DNA of 64,000 nt from Ralstonia condita (GCF_958405655.1 NZ_CATYWO010000002.1:124001-188000); one strand, 5' to 3'; positions 26,244-33,952 are shown, counted from the first letter of the stretch. Translations and numbers: made by a program. The notes: generated from the sequence alone by a model not told the origin.

Positions 26244-27045
26244 GACGGGAGTGTCCTCCGGAGATATCGATGTGGCTGCCCGTGGTGTACGAAGACAACG
26301 GCGAGGCAAGGAACAGAATGGCGCGGGCTGCTTCTTCCGGCAGCCCCAGGCGTCCAAGGGGAATATGTTTTTGCGCGGCCAGGCGGCGCGTCCACGCGGC
26401 CCAGTCGAGATGGCGATCTTCTTCGGGGCGAGCCTCGAAGCGGCGGCGCCATTGGCCCGACTCCACCAGCCCGATCAGGATGCCGTTGACGCGCACGCCC
26501 TTCGGTGCAAATTCGGTCGCCATCGAGCGCACGAGGTTGAGCACACCCGCACGTGCGGCCGAGGTGGCCACCATGTGCGGCTCGGGCTGCTGCGCCAGCA
26601 GCGAATTTACGCAGACGATCGCGCCGTGCTCCGAGCGCTCGAGTTGCGGCAGGAAAGCGCGCGTGGGATGAATCACGGAGAAGAACTTGAGCTGCAGCTC
26701 CTGCGTCCACGCGGCATCGTCGGTATCGGCAAACGTCGAGACGCGGCCCTGGCCGGCATTGTTGACCAGCATGTCGACGGGGCCAAGCGCTTGCGCCACG
26801 GCATCTGCAAACGCTGCCATCTGCGCGGCGTCGAGCACGTCGCACGTTGCAGCAAACAGCCGGGCGTTTGGGAAGCGGCTGCGCAGACCTTGTTCGGCTT
26901 GCGCGAGACGTTCGGCATTGCGCCCGCACAGCGCCACGGCGGCACCGGCTTCCAGCAGCAGTTCAACGGTGGCGAGGCCGATGCCGGAGGAGCCTCCGGT
27001 CACAACGGCGGTCTTGCCAGTGAGGTCGATCATCGGCATGGTCAT
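26236..27045 (-). CDS. SDR-family protein with replaced YxxxK motif
   Basis: A 269-residue Rossmann-fold protein. TGGSSGIG (16-23) binds NAD(P), NNAG (95-98) is intact and Ser148 sits in CVNSLL. At the place of the catalytic Tyr-x3-Lys it has Thr161-Ser-Ala-Ala-Arg165 (ATSAARAGVLN), so the classical proton relay is missing. I recall other SDR proteins with this ATSAARAG pattern, so it looks like a subfamily trait and not damage. The chain may use a different mechanism or bind a ligand only. It overlaps the IclR gene by four bases (ATGA) and the ThDP enzyme gene by eight, a tight translational unit. Confidence 0.83.
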   Translation of the reverse strand: MTMPMIDLTGKTAVVTGGSSGIGLATVELLLEAGAAVALCGRNAERLAQAEQGLRSRFPNARLFAATCDVLDAAQMAAFADAVAQALGPVDMLVNNAGQGRVSTFADTDDAAWTQELQLKFFSVIHPTRAFLPQLERSEHGAIVCVNSLLAQQPEPHMVATSAARAGVLNLVRSMATEFAPKGVRVNGILIGLVESGQWRRRFEARPEEDRHLDWAAWTRRLAAQKHIPLGRLGLPEEAARAILFLASPLSSYTTGSHIDISGGHSRHA

Positions 27046-27869
27046 TCGCGGAACAGGTTGACGACCTTGCCGCCGGCGGGGCGGTAGTCCAGCAGGTAAG
27101 ACAGCTCGCCGGCGGCGGCGCGCACCTTGTCGATCATCAGATCGAGCTGTGCCGCGTCGATGCGCGGCGACGGAATGGTCGTGCCGAGTGCAGCCACCAC
27201 CTTGCCGGCGCGATCCAGGACGGGCGCAGCAATCGTCGAGATGTTGGCTTCGAAGAAGCCTTCCTGCAGCACGTAGCCGTGTTCGCGGTCGCGCTGGACC
27301 ATCTCGAACAGCTCTTCCACCGTGCGCGGCGTGTTGGCGGAAAACACTTCCAGCTGTGGCTCCGGATAAAGCTGGCGCAGTTCAGCCAGCGACAGATCGG
27401 CCAGCAGCACACGACCCAGCACGGTGGCGTGAGCCGGCAGGCGCGTGCCGACATTCACCGAACTGGTAAACGGCGTGGGCGCCACCGATTTCGCCACATA
27501 GACGATCGACCGGCCATCGCGCACGACGAGGTTGCACGGATAGTGAATCTCGTCACGCAGGCGATCAAGCAGCGGGCGGCCCAGCTCGGTGAGCTCCAGC
27601 GAGGCGAGATATTCAAAGCCCAGGCGCAGCACCGCCATGCCGAGACGGAAATCGCGGCCGCCGTCTACGCGCTCGATGAAGCCCATCACTTCAAGTGTGG
27701 TCAGCAGGCGGAACACCGTGGAGCGCGGCACCTTCAGGCGGCGCGCCAGTTCCGGCGCCGACAGGACGCGGTCTTTGTGGCTGAATTCGCACAGGAGGCG
27801 CAGGCCGCGTTCGAGGCCCGGCACGATGTACTTTTCCTGCACGTCTTCTGAAATGAGGTCGTTGCTCAT
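27042..27869 (-). CDS. IclR-family regulator inside the catabolic cluster
   Basis: A 275-residue regulator with an N-terminal winged helix (about 15-75, containing SAPELARRLKVPRSTVFRLL) and a C-terminal ligand-binding GAF-like domain (about 90-265, with the pattern LPAHATVLGRVLLADLS and VAALGTTIPSP). IclR proteins bind aromatic acids or other pathway metabolites and act as repressors or activators. Here the gene lies in mid-operon and is co-transcribed with the enzymes, so it could set up feedback. Two matching 16-bp sites, before the first operon gene and before the porin, are its likely targets. Confidence 0.9.
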   Translation of the reverse strand: MSNDLISEDVQEKYIVPGLERGLRLLCEFSHKDRVLSAPELARRLKVPRSTVFRLLTTLEVMGFIERVDGGRDFRLGMAVLRLGFEYLASLELTELGRPLLDRLRDEIHYPCNLVVRDGRSIVYVAKSVAPTPFTSSVNVGTRLPAHATVLGRVLLADLSLAELRQLYPEPQLEVFSANTPRTVEELFEMVQRDREHGYVLQEGFFEANISTIAAPVLDRAGKVVAALGTTIPSPRIDAAQLDLMIDKVRAAAGELSYLLDYRPAGGKVVNLFRE

Positions 27870-27881
27870 ACGTCTTGGCGC

Positions 27882-28784
27882 TTAGGCGTTTTGAGATTGG
27901 GAGAGAACGGCGTGTTCGATCCAGCCTGCGACAGCGTCAGGCGCATCGATATAGGAGGCATGCCCCGCAGCCGGTACTAGCGCAAAAGGCAGACCGAACG
28001 TCTTGGCCAGCGCTTCGCAGCCTTGCGGCGGCGTGATGCCATCCACATCGCCGCAAGCGACTTGTGCCGGCGTCGATGCGGGGCGTTTGCGCAGATAGGC
28101 GCCGATGTCGTCGCCGCTGAGCATCGCCACGGCCTGGCGGTAACCGCCATCGTTGAGGCGCTTCATGTTCCAGCGCACCCAGGCACGCTCTTCGTCGGTG
28201 GCATTCGGGCGCAGCAGGTGCGCATGGCGCGACTCCGCCATGCCGGCGATGCCGAACTGGTCCAGCGTTGAAAGACGTTGCGCTTGCACGGCGCGCGACT
28301 TGTCTTCCTGCCCCGGCTGGCCGTAGCCCTGCGCAGGGTTCAGAAGCAAGAGGCACTTCGGCTGCATCGCCGCTGGCGCGGCGGCCACATACGCCGAAGC
28401 CATCAGCGCGCCCAGCGAGTGACCGACGATCGCATCCGGAGCTACATGCAGCGCAGCTAGCCATGCCTGCAGCCGCAACGCGTAGTCGGCGGCGCGCGGC
28501 GCTGCCTCTGCGAGCGGCGTGGAATTTCCGTAGCCCGGCGCATCCCATGCCAGCACACGCATGTTGTGCGAAAGAACCTGCGCGCAGGGCAGCCATGATG
28601 CAGCGCTGGAGCTGATGCCGTGCAACAGCACCACCACCGGCCCACGCTCGCCCCATTGCCGATAGCCGATGCGATCGCCACGCACGCTGATCACGACGGT
28701 GTGTTCGGCGAAGTCGCCGCCCAGCACGGCAAGCGCGTCGGCAACACGGAACGGATGGGAAGACATGACAGCCTGCACGCTCAT
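27882..28784 (-). CDS. Alpha/beta hydrolase
   Basis: A 300-residue alpha/beta-fold hydrolase. The nucleophile elbow GHSLGA has Ser123, the oxyanion region is LLHGISSS (about 54-61), the acid is Asp246 or Asp248 in CGDVDGITPP and the base is His275 in AAGHASYID. The cap region lies between about 135 and 215. The pattern resembles the C-C hydrolases of meta-cleavage pathways and also simple esterases, so a role after ring opening by the VOC dioxygenase is plausible. It is 4 bp from the cupin gene and 12 bp from the IclR gene. The start at 28784 could instead be the Met six codons on. Confidence 0.85.
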   Translation of the reverse strand: MSVQAVMSSHPFRVADALAVLGGDFAEHTVVISVRGDRIGYRQWGERGPVVVLLHGISSSAASWLPCAQVLSHNMRVLAWDAPGYGNSTPLAEAAPRAADYALRLQAWLAALHVAPDAIVGHSLGALMASAYVAAAPAAMQPKCLLLLNPAQGYGQPGQEDKSRAVQAQRLSTLDQFGIAGMAESRHAHLLRPNATDEERAWVRWNMKRLNDGGYRQAVAMLSGDDIGAYLRKRPASTPAQVACGDVDGITPPQGCEALAKTFGLPFALVPAAGHASYIDAPDAVAGWIEHAVLSQSQNA

Positions 28785-28788
28785 GGCA

Positions 28789-29325
28789 TCAACGCTTGAT
28801 CTTGGCGAGCGGGTGCTCGGGCGGGTACGTCGGTGTGATCGGCTTCTTGGCGCCGAGCATCACGCACATCAGCGCGTCTTCATCGCCGATGTTGATTTCT
28901 TCGCGGTACACGCCGGGCGGCACCGAGACGAGGTCGCGGTCGGTCAGGATGGTCTCAAAGCGCTCACCGTCCTTCTCCAGCACCAGCTTGAGCTTGCCGC
29001 GAATGACGAAGAACACCTCCTCCACATCGGTGTGCAGGTGCGACGGGCCTTCGTGACCGGCCGGAATGACCATGGTCGAAAACGTGAAGTGCTCCGCCGG
29101 CACCGTGTTGGTGTCTGCCGCCACGCCCGTGCCGCCCGTGCCGAGGTAGCGCATTTGCGCACGGCGGTATTTCGGGTCGAAGTCGGCCTGGAACTTGAGG
29201 GCGTCCCAGTCGTAACGGCGGGTGGAAAAACGGGCCACGCGGCTGTTCATCCAATCTTCAAACGACGCGCCTTCCGGGCGGTCCCACGTGCGTTGCACTT
29301 GCTGTTGTTCGGAGAGATCGCTCAT
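28789..29325 (-). CDS. Cupin-domain protein of the catabolic cluster
   Basis: A 178-residue single-domain cupin. The two motifs are GPSHLHTDVEEVFFVIRGKLKLVLE and the C-terminal RDLVSVPPGVYREEIN-type stretch. Metal ligands appear to be the His pair in SHLH with Glu in VEEVFF, while the last His of the canonical second motif is not obvious. Cupins here may be dioxygenases, isomerases or decarboxylases. The start at 29325 (MSDLSEQQQVQRTW) was chosen because upstream reading is not conserved-looking. The gene follows the SDR by 32 bp and precedes the hydrolase by 4 bp. A metal-dependent step of the same pathway is likely; the reaction is unknown. Confidence 0.8.
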   Translation of the reverse strand: MSDLSEQQQVQRTWDRPEGASFEDWMNSRVARFSTRRYDWDALKFQADFDPKYRRAQMRYLGTGGTGVAADTNTVPAEHFTFSTMVIPAGHEGPSHLHTDVEEVFFVIRGKLKLVLEKDGERFETILTDRDLVSVPPGVYREEINIGDEDALMCVMLGAKKPITPTYPPEHPLAKIKR

Positions 29326-29357
29326 CGAATACCTCTTCTGAATGGTGTGTGGATGCA

Positions 29358-30131
29358 TTACTGCATGACGAAACCGCCGTTGACGGCCAGCGTCTGGCCC
29401 GTCACGAATCGGGAAAGATCGGACAGCGCGAACAGCACGGCGCCGCACACGTCGTCCGGCACCTGATCGCGCGAGATGGCACGCTGGTCGCGGTAGAGCG
29501 CATGGCGGTGCGCCGGTACGTATTCGGTGGCTTCCACCAGCGTCAGGCCCGGCGCAATGGCGTTGACGGTGATGCCGTCTGCGCCGCATTCGCGCGCCAG
29601 AGACTTGGTCATGCCGATGACGGCGCTCTTGCTCGCCACGTAAGCCAGCAGGTTCGGCGCGCCCCACAGCGGTGTGTCCGACGACAGGTTGACGATCGCA
29701 CCGCGGCCCGAAGCCTTGAGCGCCGGCAGGCAAGCGGTCGTCATCAACCAGGTGCCGCGCACGTTGACGTTCATCACGCGGTCCCAGGTCTCGACGTCGA
29801 TCGACGATGCGTCGCGCCCGCCCGAGTTCGTGATGGCCGCGTTATTGACGAGACCATCGAGACCGCCCAGCGCTTGCACCGCAGCGGCGGCACAGGCCTG
29901 AATCGAAGGCGGATCGGCCAGATCAAGCGTGAAACCATGTGCCTCGAAGCCTGCCGCACGCAGTGCCGCCGCTTCCTCCTGCACGCGCTCGCCAAGAACG
30001 TCGGCCAGCGCAACCGCGCCACCGGCTTCGGCAATCGCCTTGGCAAAGGCCAGACCCAGTCCGCGCGCAGCGCCCGTCACGAGCACCTTGCGGCCGGCCA
30101 GCAATCCGGCAGTTGAATCGCGCTCAGGCAT
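29358..30131 (-). CDS. SDR-family oxidoreductase (classical)
   Basis: A 257-residue classical short-chain dehydrogenase. The cofactor motif is TGAARGLG (19-26), Asp70 would contact the adenine, NNAA (97-100) is in place, and the catalytic set is Ser150/151, Tyr164 and Lys168 in YVASK. The C-terminal TGQTLAVNGGF is family-like. It oxidises an alcohol or cis-diol or reduces a ketone with NAD(P). A natural partner would be the Rieske oxygenase, whose gene it overlaps by 8 bp: dioxygenases make cis-dihydrodiols that SDR enzymes rearomatise to catechols. This coupling is inferred from order, not shown. Confidence 0.9.
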   Translation of the reverse strand: MPERDSTAGLLAGRKVLVTGAARGLGLAFAKAIAEAGGAVALADVLGERVQEEAAALRAAGFEAHGFTLDLADPPSIQACAAAAVQALGGLDGLVNNAAITNSGGRDASSIDVETWDRVMNVNVRGTWLMTTACLPALKASGRGAIVNLSSDTPLWGAPNLLAYVASKSAVIGMTKSLARECGADGITVNAIAPGLTLVEATEYVPAHRHALYRDQRAISRDQVPDDVCGAVLFALSDLSRFVTGQTLAVNGGFVMQ

Positions 30132-31191
30132 GTTGAGCTTCCGTGGGAACAGGCTTGAGCATGGCGACAGGCGCATCGGCCAGTTCAGCGGCGGCGCGGC
30201 GTGCCAGCACGCGGCGGATACGCGTGATGCCGATGTCGTGCTGATACAGCGTCTCGTGATCGCGCGCTTCAGGCGCCATCGATTCGAGCACCACGCGATC
30301 CTGCTCCAGCACATCCCAGTGCAGGCCTTCCAGGCGGTTGCGATACAGGAAGCGCCACACGTCGCGCTGCCAGCCCTGTACGTGGCGGGTGCGCCAGAAG
30401 TAGACGATGCAGTGCTCCTCATCCACCGGCGTCACGATGCCGATGATGGTGAACGGGCCGCCCGGGCCAACCTTCGGTTGATACGGAATCGACAGGCGCA
30501 GCCACATCGTGCCGGTCTCGCCAAACTCGGTCCAATCGAAGTTCACGCCGCGCTGGCCGGTCTTCTGGAACATGATCCCGTGGTCGGTTTCGACGACTTC
30601 CATCACGGCCTTCTTCTCGCCGCTGGCCATCGAATGCGACACGGCGTGCAGGTAGGCGCCGTGCATCGGATCCATGACGTTGTCGATGGCATAGCGGTAG
30701 TTGACGTTCCAGTGTGCGAAGCAGAGGAAGTGGCTGTGCTCGTCGCTGGTCAGCTCTTCAGGCAGCCGCAGCGTGCCGACGGCGTCGTCGAACTCCGACG
30801 GGGCCTTGTCGCCAAACCAGAGGAAGATGGCGCCGGCACGTTCCTGCACCGGGTAGCTGCGCACGCAGGTCTTGCCCTCCATGGGGCAAGCGTCGACAGC
30901 AGGTACGCTCGTCACCGTACCCTGGCCGTTCACTTCAACGCCGTGGTACCAGCAAGCCACGTGGTCGCCCAGGTTCCAACCCATCGACAGGCGCGCACCG
31001 CGATGCGGGCAGCGGTCTTCCAGCGCATGCACCTGGCCAGCGGTATCGCGCCACAGCACGATGTTCTGGCTCAAGCGGGTGATGCCCACCGGCGCGTTCT
31101 TCACATTCCACGACGCCGCCACCGGATACCAGTAGTTGCGCAGACCGGTGTTGATGCGCGCTTCCTTCTGCGCTTCCTTGTTGCCTTCCAT
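30124..31191 (-). CDS. Rieske non-haem iron oxygenase, alpha subunit
   Basis: A 355-residue oxygenase. The Rieske [2Fe-2S] ligands are Cys61, His63, Cys80 and His83 (CPHRG and CWYHG). The mononuclear iron site follows in DNVMDPMHGAYLH with His177 and His182, and the bridging Asp at 170 or 174. No beta subunit is encoded, so it belongs to the homomultimeric VanA/phthalate-dioxygenase-like group that hydroxylates or O-demethylates aromatic acids. Electrons should come from the PDR/VanB-type reductase at 18755. The start at 31191 (MEGNKEAQKEARINTGL) is typical. It probably performs the first step of the cluster's pathway. Confidence 0.9.
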   Translation of the reverse strand: MEGNKEAQKEARINTGLRNYWYPVAASWNVKNAPVGITRLSQNIVLWRDTAGQVHALEDRCPHRGARLSMGWNLGDHVACWYHGVEVNGQGTVTSVPAVDACPMEGKTCVRSYPVQERAGAIFLWFGDKAPSEFDDAVGTLRLPEELTSDEHSHFLCFAHWNVNYRYAIDNVMDPMHGAYLHAVSHSMASGEKKAVMEVVETDHGIMFQKTGQRGVNFDWTEFGETGTMWLRLSIPYQPKVGPGGPFTIIGIVTPVDEEHCIVYFWRTRHVQGWQRDVWRFLYRNRLEGLHWDVLEQDRVVLESMAPEARDHETLYQHDIGITRIRRVLARRAAAELADAPVAMLKPVPTEAQHA

Positions 31192-31270
31192 TGCTTGCCT
31201 CTTCTGATGGGGTTGAGCCGGGCGCCTCTGCGGGCGACTCGGCGTCGAATCGTGTTGGTCCCAGCCCGGC

Positions 31271-31576
31271 TCAGGCGCCCAGGCGGCGCATCTCGGCCAG
31301 GAATGTGTCTTCCGTCCAGGTCTCGCCGCCGGCGGCATTGCGCGGGCCACGCTCGTTCAGCACGGTGACGATGTCGGCGGGCGTTTGCGCGCCACCCAGG
31401 AATGCCGCTTCCAGCGAATCGGCCAATTGGTTCTCATAGGCGGTCGGCTCGGCAGCGCGCGTCTGCCACACCAGATTGGCGACGTGACCAGGGCGCTCGA
31501 CACGGCCCTTGCCGGCGACGTTGTTCGGAGAAATCGGCTCCCACGGAGCGAGGTCTGGGTTGTATAGCGGTTGCAT
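31271..31576 (-). CDS. Small HTH-like leader protein of the oxygenase operon
   Basis: A 101-residue protein of unknown role. It contains LYNPDLAPWEPISPNN near the start and a C-terminal helical part (about 45-101, ADIVTVLNERG and TWTEDTFLAEMRRLGA) resembling recombinase-like helix-turn-helix domains that I recall next to Rieske oxygenase genes. The ATG at 31576 lies nine bases after GGAG; a GTG six codons upstream is less likely. It is the first gene of the minus-strand cluster, 79 bp before the oxygenase gene, and 28 bp from the putative IclR operator. It may assist the oxygenase or regulate; no evidence decides. Confidence 0.68.
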   Translation of the reverse strand: MQPLYNPDLAPWEPISPNNVAGKGRVERPGHVANLVWQTRAAEPTAYENQLADSLEAAFLGGAQTPADIVTVLNERGPRNAAGGETWTEDTFLAEMRRLGA

Positions 31577-31592
31577 GTCTGTCGACTCCATC

Positions 31593-31621
31593 ACGTTTCG
31601 CTTGTTTTACCTATGAAACGT
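31593..31621 (-). promoter_or_regulatory. IclR-type operator before the catabolic operon
   Basis: A perfect inverted repeat ACGTTTC (31593-31599) and GAAACGT (31615-31621) is centred just upstream of the first gene of the cluster. Nested within it is the 16-mer GTTTTACCTATGAAAC (31604-31619), which matches the porin-upstream site at 13 of 16 bases. The position, about 20-45 bp before the start codon, fits a repressor site overlapping the transcription start. Confidence 0.6.
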
Positions 31622-31758
31622 CTGTTAATATCTGGAACACAGGTGCAACTATAGACCGCGTCTTCGAAATCGCAGATGCGGGATTACCCTATGGTTTCCA
31701 AAAAGGAAGACTGCGTCACACGTCGGCCAGGCGGCCGACAAAAGCTTGGGGCATCGAG

Positions 31759-32325
31759 CTAGCGCAGGCGCGCCAGCAGACGTCGTCCAGCATCGACGAC
31801 CGAGCGCTCGCTGGTCATCTGGTACCGCACGATCATCCCCTCCACGCATAGCAGCGCTTCTTCGGCGATCGCCTTTGGGCGCGGATAGCCGAGACGCTTG
31901 GCCAACTCCGCCAGATAACTCGCCAGTTCGGCCTTATGCAGGACGGCCTTTTCCACCAACTGCGCGTCACCGGTTTCCGTACCGGATTCGGCAACGAGGT
32001 TGATGAACGCGCAACCGCGATACGTTTCGGTGTCGAACCACGTGGCCAACACGTCCGCCAGCACGTCGAGGTCAGCACGCCTGGCAAGGCGCGCTTCCGT
32101 CGCCTCACGAAACCACGCCATCCACCGTTCGTGTCGTGCATCCAGGAAGGCTGCGATCAAATCGCTCTTTGACGGGAAATGCCGGTACAGCGACATCTTT
32201 GCCACGCCCGACTCAGCGATGATTCGGTCGATGCCGGTGGCACGAAACCCTTCCTGCAGGAACAGCCGCTCGGCGGTTTCCATGATGCGATCGCGGGCGG
32301 AGAGGATTTCGGCAGTCTTGGCCAT
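31759..32325 (-). CDS. TetR/AcrR-family regulator
   Basis: A 188-residue repressor. The DNA-binding domain (about 8-60) has the helix-turn-helix GIDRIIAESGVAKMSLYRHF typical of TetR regulators, and the C-terminal two thirds form a helical ligand-binding domain with a Cys-containing AFINLVAESGTE helix. It is transcribed away from the AraC-type gene; the 89-bp gap has two identical 14-bp operator-like elements. It should repress itself and/or the AraC-type gene until an effector binds. Effector and wider targets are unknown. The convergent DNA on its right is the catabolic cluster's promoter, but no link is visible. Confidence 0.9.
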   Translation of the reverse strand: MAKTAEILSARDRIMETAERLFLQEGFRATGIDRIIAESGVAKMSLYRHFPSKSDLIAAFLDARHERWMAWFREATEARLARRADLDVLADVLATWFDTETYRGCAFINLVAESGTETGDAQLVEKAVLHKAELASYLAELAKRLGYPRPKAIAEEALLCVEGMIVRYQMTSERSVVDAGRRLLARLR

Positions 32326-32360
32326 GTCGATGAACGTGAAGGCAATGCTTCAGTATGGTC

Positions 32361-32405
32361 TTGACAGACAGACCTGTCTACTCAATTATGTAGACAGACC
32401 TGTCT
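32361..32405. promoter_or_regulatory. Duplicated TetR operator and promoter
   Basis: Two identical copies of AGACAGACCTGTCT (32366-32379 and 32392-32405) lie 26 bp apart start to start. Each has a near-palindromic core (GACAG/CTGTC). A plus-strand promoter is suggested by TTGACA (32361-32366) and AATTAT (32384-32389) with a 17-bp spacer, so the first copy overlies the spacer and the second the start site. This matches repression by the adjacent TetR protein. Confidence 0.68.
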
Positions 32406-32414
32406 CATAAAACC

Positions 32415-32816
32415 GTGACTTCTGCTTTTCCGACCCCTCATGATGATTGCCGCCCCGCTCGAGCGGCGCTCTCGCCGTTGCCGCTGTGGCGCCTGCGGCT
32501 GGCAACGGCTTATATCGAAGAGAACCTTGGCAGGGCGGTCCGGCTGGAAGACGTTGCACGGGCGACGGGCCTCACGCGCATGCACTTTGCTGCCCAGTTC
32601 CGCGCGGCCACGGGCGTGCGTCCGCACGCGTATCTTTTGCATCGGCGCATCGAGCGCGCCAAGACCTTGCTGATGAGACTGGACGCTACGATGGTCGAGA
32701 TCGCGCTGGAGGTTGGCTTTCAGAGCCAGGCGCACTTCTCGACGGTATTCAAGCGGCTCGCGGGCGATAGCCCGTCGACCTGGCGACGACGCGCGCTCGA
32801 TCAACTGCATGGCTGA
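32415..32816 (+). CDS. Short AraC-family regulator (DNA-binding domain only)
   Basis: A 133-residue protein made almost entirely of the two AraC helix-turn-helix motifs. The first is VRLEDVARATGLTRMHFAAQFR and the second follows with VEIALEVGFQSQAHFSTVFKRL (roughly 65-120), and there is no N-terminal sensing domain. The start is a GTG at 32415 just after the operator pair, with no clear ribosome site, so a weak or nearly leaderless message is possible. Short AraC proteins such as SoxS or MarA are controlled by their own abundance, and a TetR gene beside it would set that abundance. A regulatory cascade is thus likely; the targets are unknown. Confidence 0.8.
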   Translation: MTSAFPTPHDDCRPARAALSPLPLWRLRLATAYIEENLGRAVRLEDVARATGLTRMHFAAQFRAATGVRPHAYLLHRRIERAKTLLMRLDATMVEIALEVGFQSQAHFSTVFKRLAGDSPSTWRRRALDQLHG

Positions 32817-32824
32817 ATGCACGA

Positions 32825-32853
32825 CGCCCGGCCAAGACCGGGCGCCTCATTTT
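32825..32853 (+). terminator. Intrinsic terminator of the AraC-type gene
   Basis: A 7-bp stem CGCCCGG (32825-32831) and CCGGGCG (32838-32844) with a 6-base loop is followed by CCTCATTTT, nine bases after the stop codon. The T-tract is short, so it is a modest terminator between two convergent genes. Confidence 0.5.
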
Positions 32854-32864
32854 GGCCGACCGCG

Positions 32865-33341
32865 TCACAAACCCAGCGCAGACAACCCCGGGGGATCGTC
32901 CGGGCGACGCCCAAGCGGCCAGAAGAACTTACGCTCCTCCGCCTGGATCGGCAGGTCATTGATGCAGGCATAGCGGCGCTGCATCACGCCGTGCTCGTCA
33001 AACTCCCAGTTCTCGTTGCCATATGAGCGGTACCAGTTGCCGGAATCGTCATGCCACTCATAGGCAAAGCGCACGGCGATGCGGTTGCCGCCAAAGGCCC
33101 ACAGTTCCTTGATCAGGCGGTAGTCGAGTTCCTTGCGCCACTTGCGCGTGAGGAACTCGACGATCTGTTCGCGCCCGTTGACGAACTCGGCGCGGTTGCG
33201 CCACTGGCTATCCGGCGTGTACGCGAGCGCGACGCGCTCCGGGTTGCGGCTGTTCCAGCCGTCTTCGGCCAGACGCACCTTTTCGGTGGCAGATTCGAAG
33301 GTGAACGGCGGAACCGGCGGGCGGGTTTCATTGGCAGACAT
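32865..33341 (-). CDS. DUF1348 (NTF2/SnoaL-like) protein
   Basis: A 158-residue protein with the DUF1348 signature: VRLAEDGWNSRNPERVALAY, WRNRAEFVNGREQI, KWRKELDYRLIKELW, FAYEWHD and the C-terminal ACINDLPI plus FFWPLGRRPDD. The fold is a small alpha+beta barrel of the SnoaL/NTF2 superfamily. Members have no settled activity, though some related proteins isomerise or hydrolyse small ligands. The start at 33341 follows AAGGAG; the longer reading of 205 residues lacks a plausible signal. It stands alone between convergent AraC-type and divergent-looking acetyltransferase genes. Confidence 0.85.
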   Translation of the reverse strand: MSANETRPPVPPFTFESATEKVRLAEDGWNSRNPERVALAYTPDSQWRNRAEFVNGREQIVEFLTRKWRKELDYRLIKELWAFGGNRIAVRFAYEWHDDSGNWYRSYGNENWEFDEHGVMQRRYACINDLPIQAEERKFFWPLGRRPDDPPGLSALGL

Positions 33342-33484
33342 TGGCAACTCCTTGGCAACGGCAATCGTGGAGGCTGCCGCGCCAACGACGCAGCAGCACG
33401 CACAAAGTCTGCCCAACCGACTGCCTCGCCGATACCAGGAACGCACGGGGTCTTTCGCGAACGCACGATTCCCGCACCGCACGC

Positions 33485-33952
33485 CTACAGAAATTTGCGA
33501 TAAACAACGAAGCCGGATTTCTCAGCCACGGTGTCGTAAAGCCTCATCGCCGTGGTGTTCGTTTCGTGGGTCTGCCAATAGACGCGGGGCAAGCCCGCCT
33601 CTGCGGCGCGGCGATAGACCGCCTCGATCAGCGCGCGACCGACGCCCTGCCCGCGTGCGGCTTCGGCGGTGAAAAGGTCTTGCAGATAGCAGCTCATCTG
33701 CACCTGCGTGGTACTGCGATGGAATAGGAAATGCACGATGCCGAGCAATGCGCCCTCCCGCTCGGCAACCAGGGCATAGACCGGCTCGGCTTCATCGAAG
33801 AAACGCTGCCAGGTCGTCTGCGTGACGGTGTCAGGTAAGGCTGTTTCGCCCGCGCGTCCGTAAAAGGCGTTGTAGCCATCCCAGAGAGGTTTCCAGGCAG
33901 CGAAGTCGTCTTGGCGGATGGGGCGGATCTGCAGGTCGTCGGGTGTGGGCAT
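33485..33952 (-). CDS. GNAT-family N-acetyltransferase
   Basis: A 155-residue acetyltransferase. The acetyl-CoA site is in LFTAEAARGQGVGRALIEAVYRRA (about 95-118, RGQGVG motif) and the C-terminal strand region follows with VYWQTHETNTTAMRLYDTVAEKSGF (Tyr in MRLYD as possible acid). The N-terminal half is that of an ordinary small GNAT, with similarity to RimI-type or polyamine/antibiotic enzymes. The ATG at 33952 (MPTPDDLQIRPIRQDD) is favoured. There is no operon partner. The acetylated substrate is unknown. A large plus-strand non-coding segment follows on its upstream side. Confidence 0.88.
   Translation of the reverse strand: MPTPDDLQIRPIRQDDFAAWKPLWDGYNAFYGRAGETALPDTVTQTTWQRFFDEAEPVYALVAEREGALLGIVHFLFHRSTTQVQMSCYLQDLFTAEAARGQGVGRALIEAVYRRAAEAGLPRVYWQTHETNTTAMRLYDTVAEKSGFVVYRKFL

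Noticed and set aside
31759..32405. TetR gene considered as regulator of the catabolic cluster to its left
   Set aside because: Its duplicated operator occurs only in its own divergent gap and not in the promoter at 31593-31621, which carries the IclR-type dyad instead.
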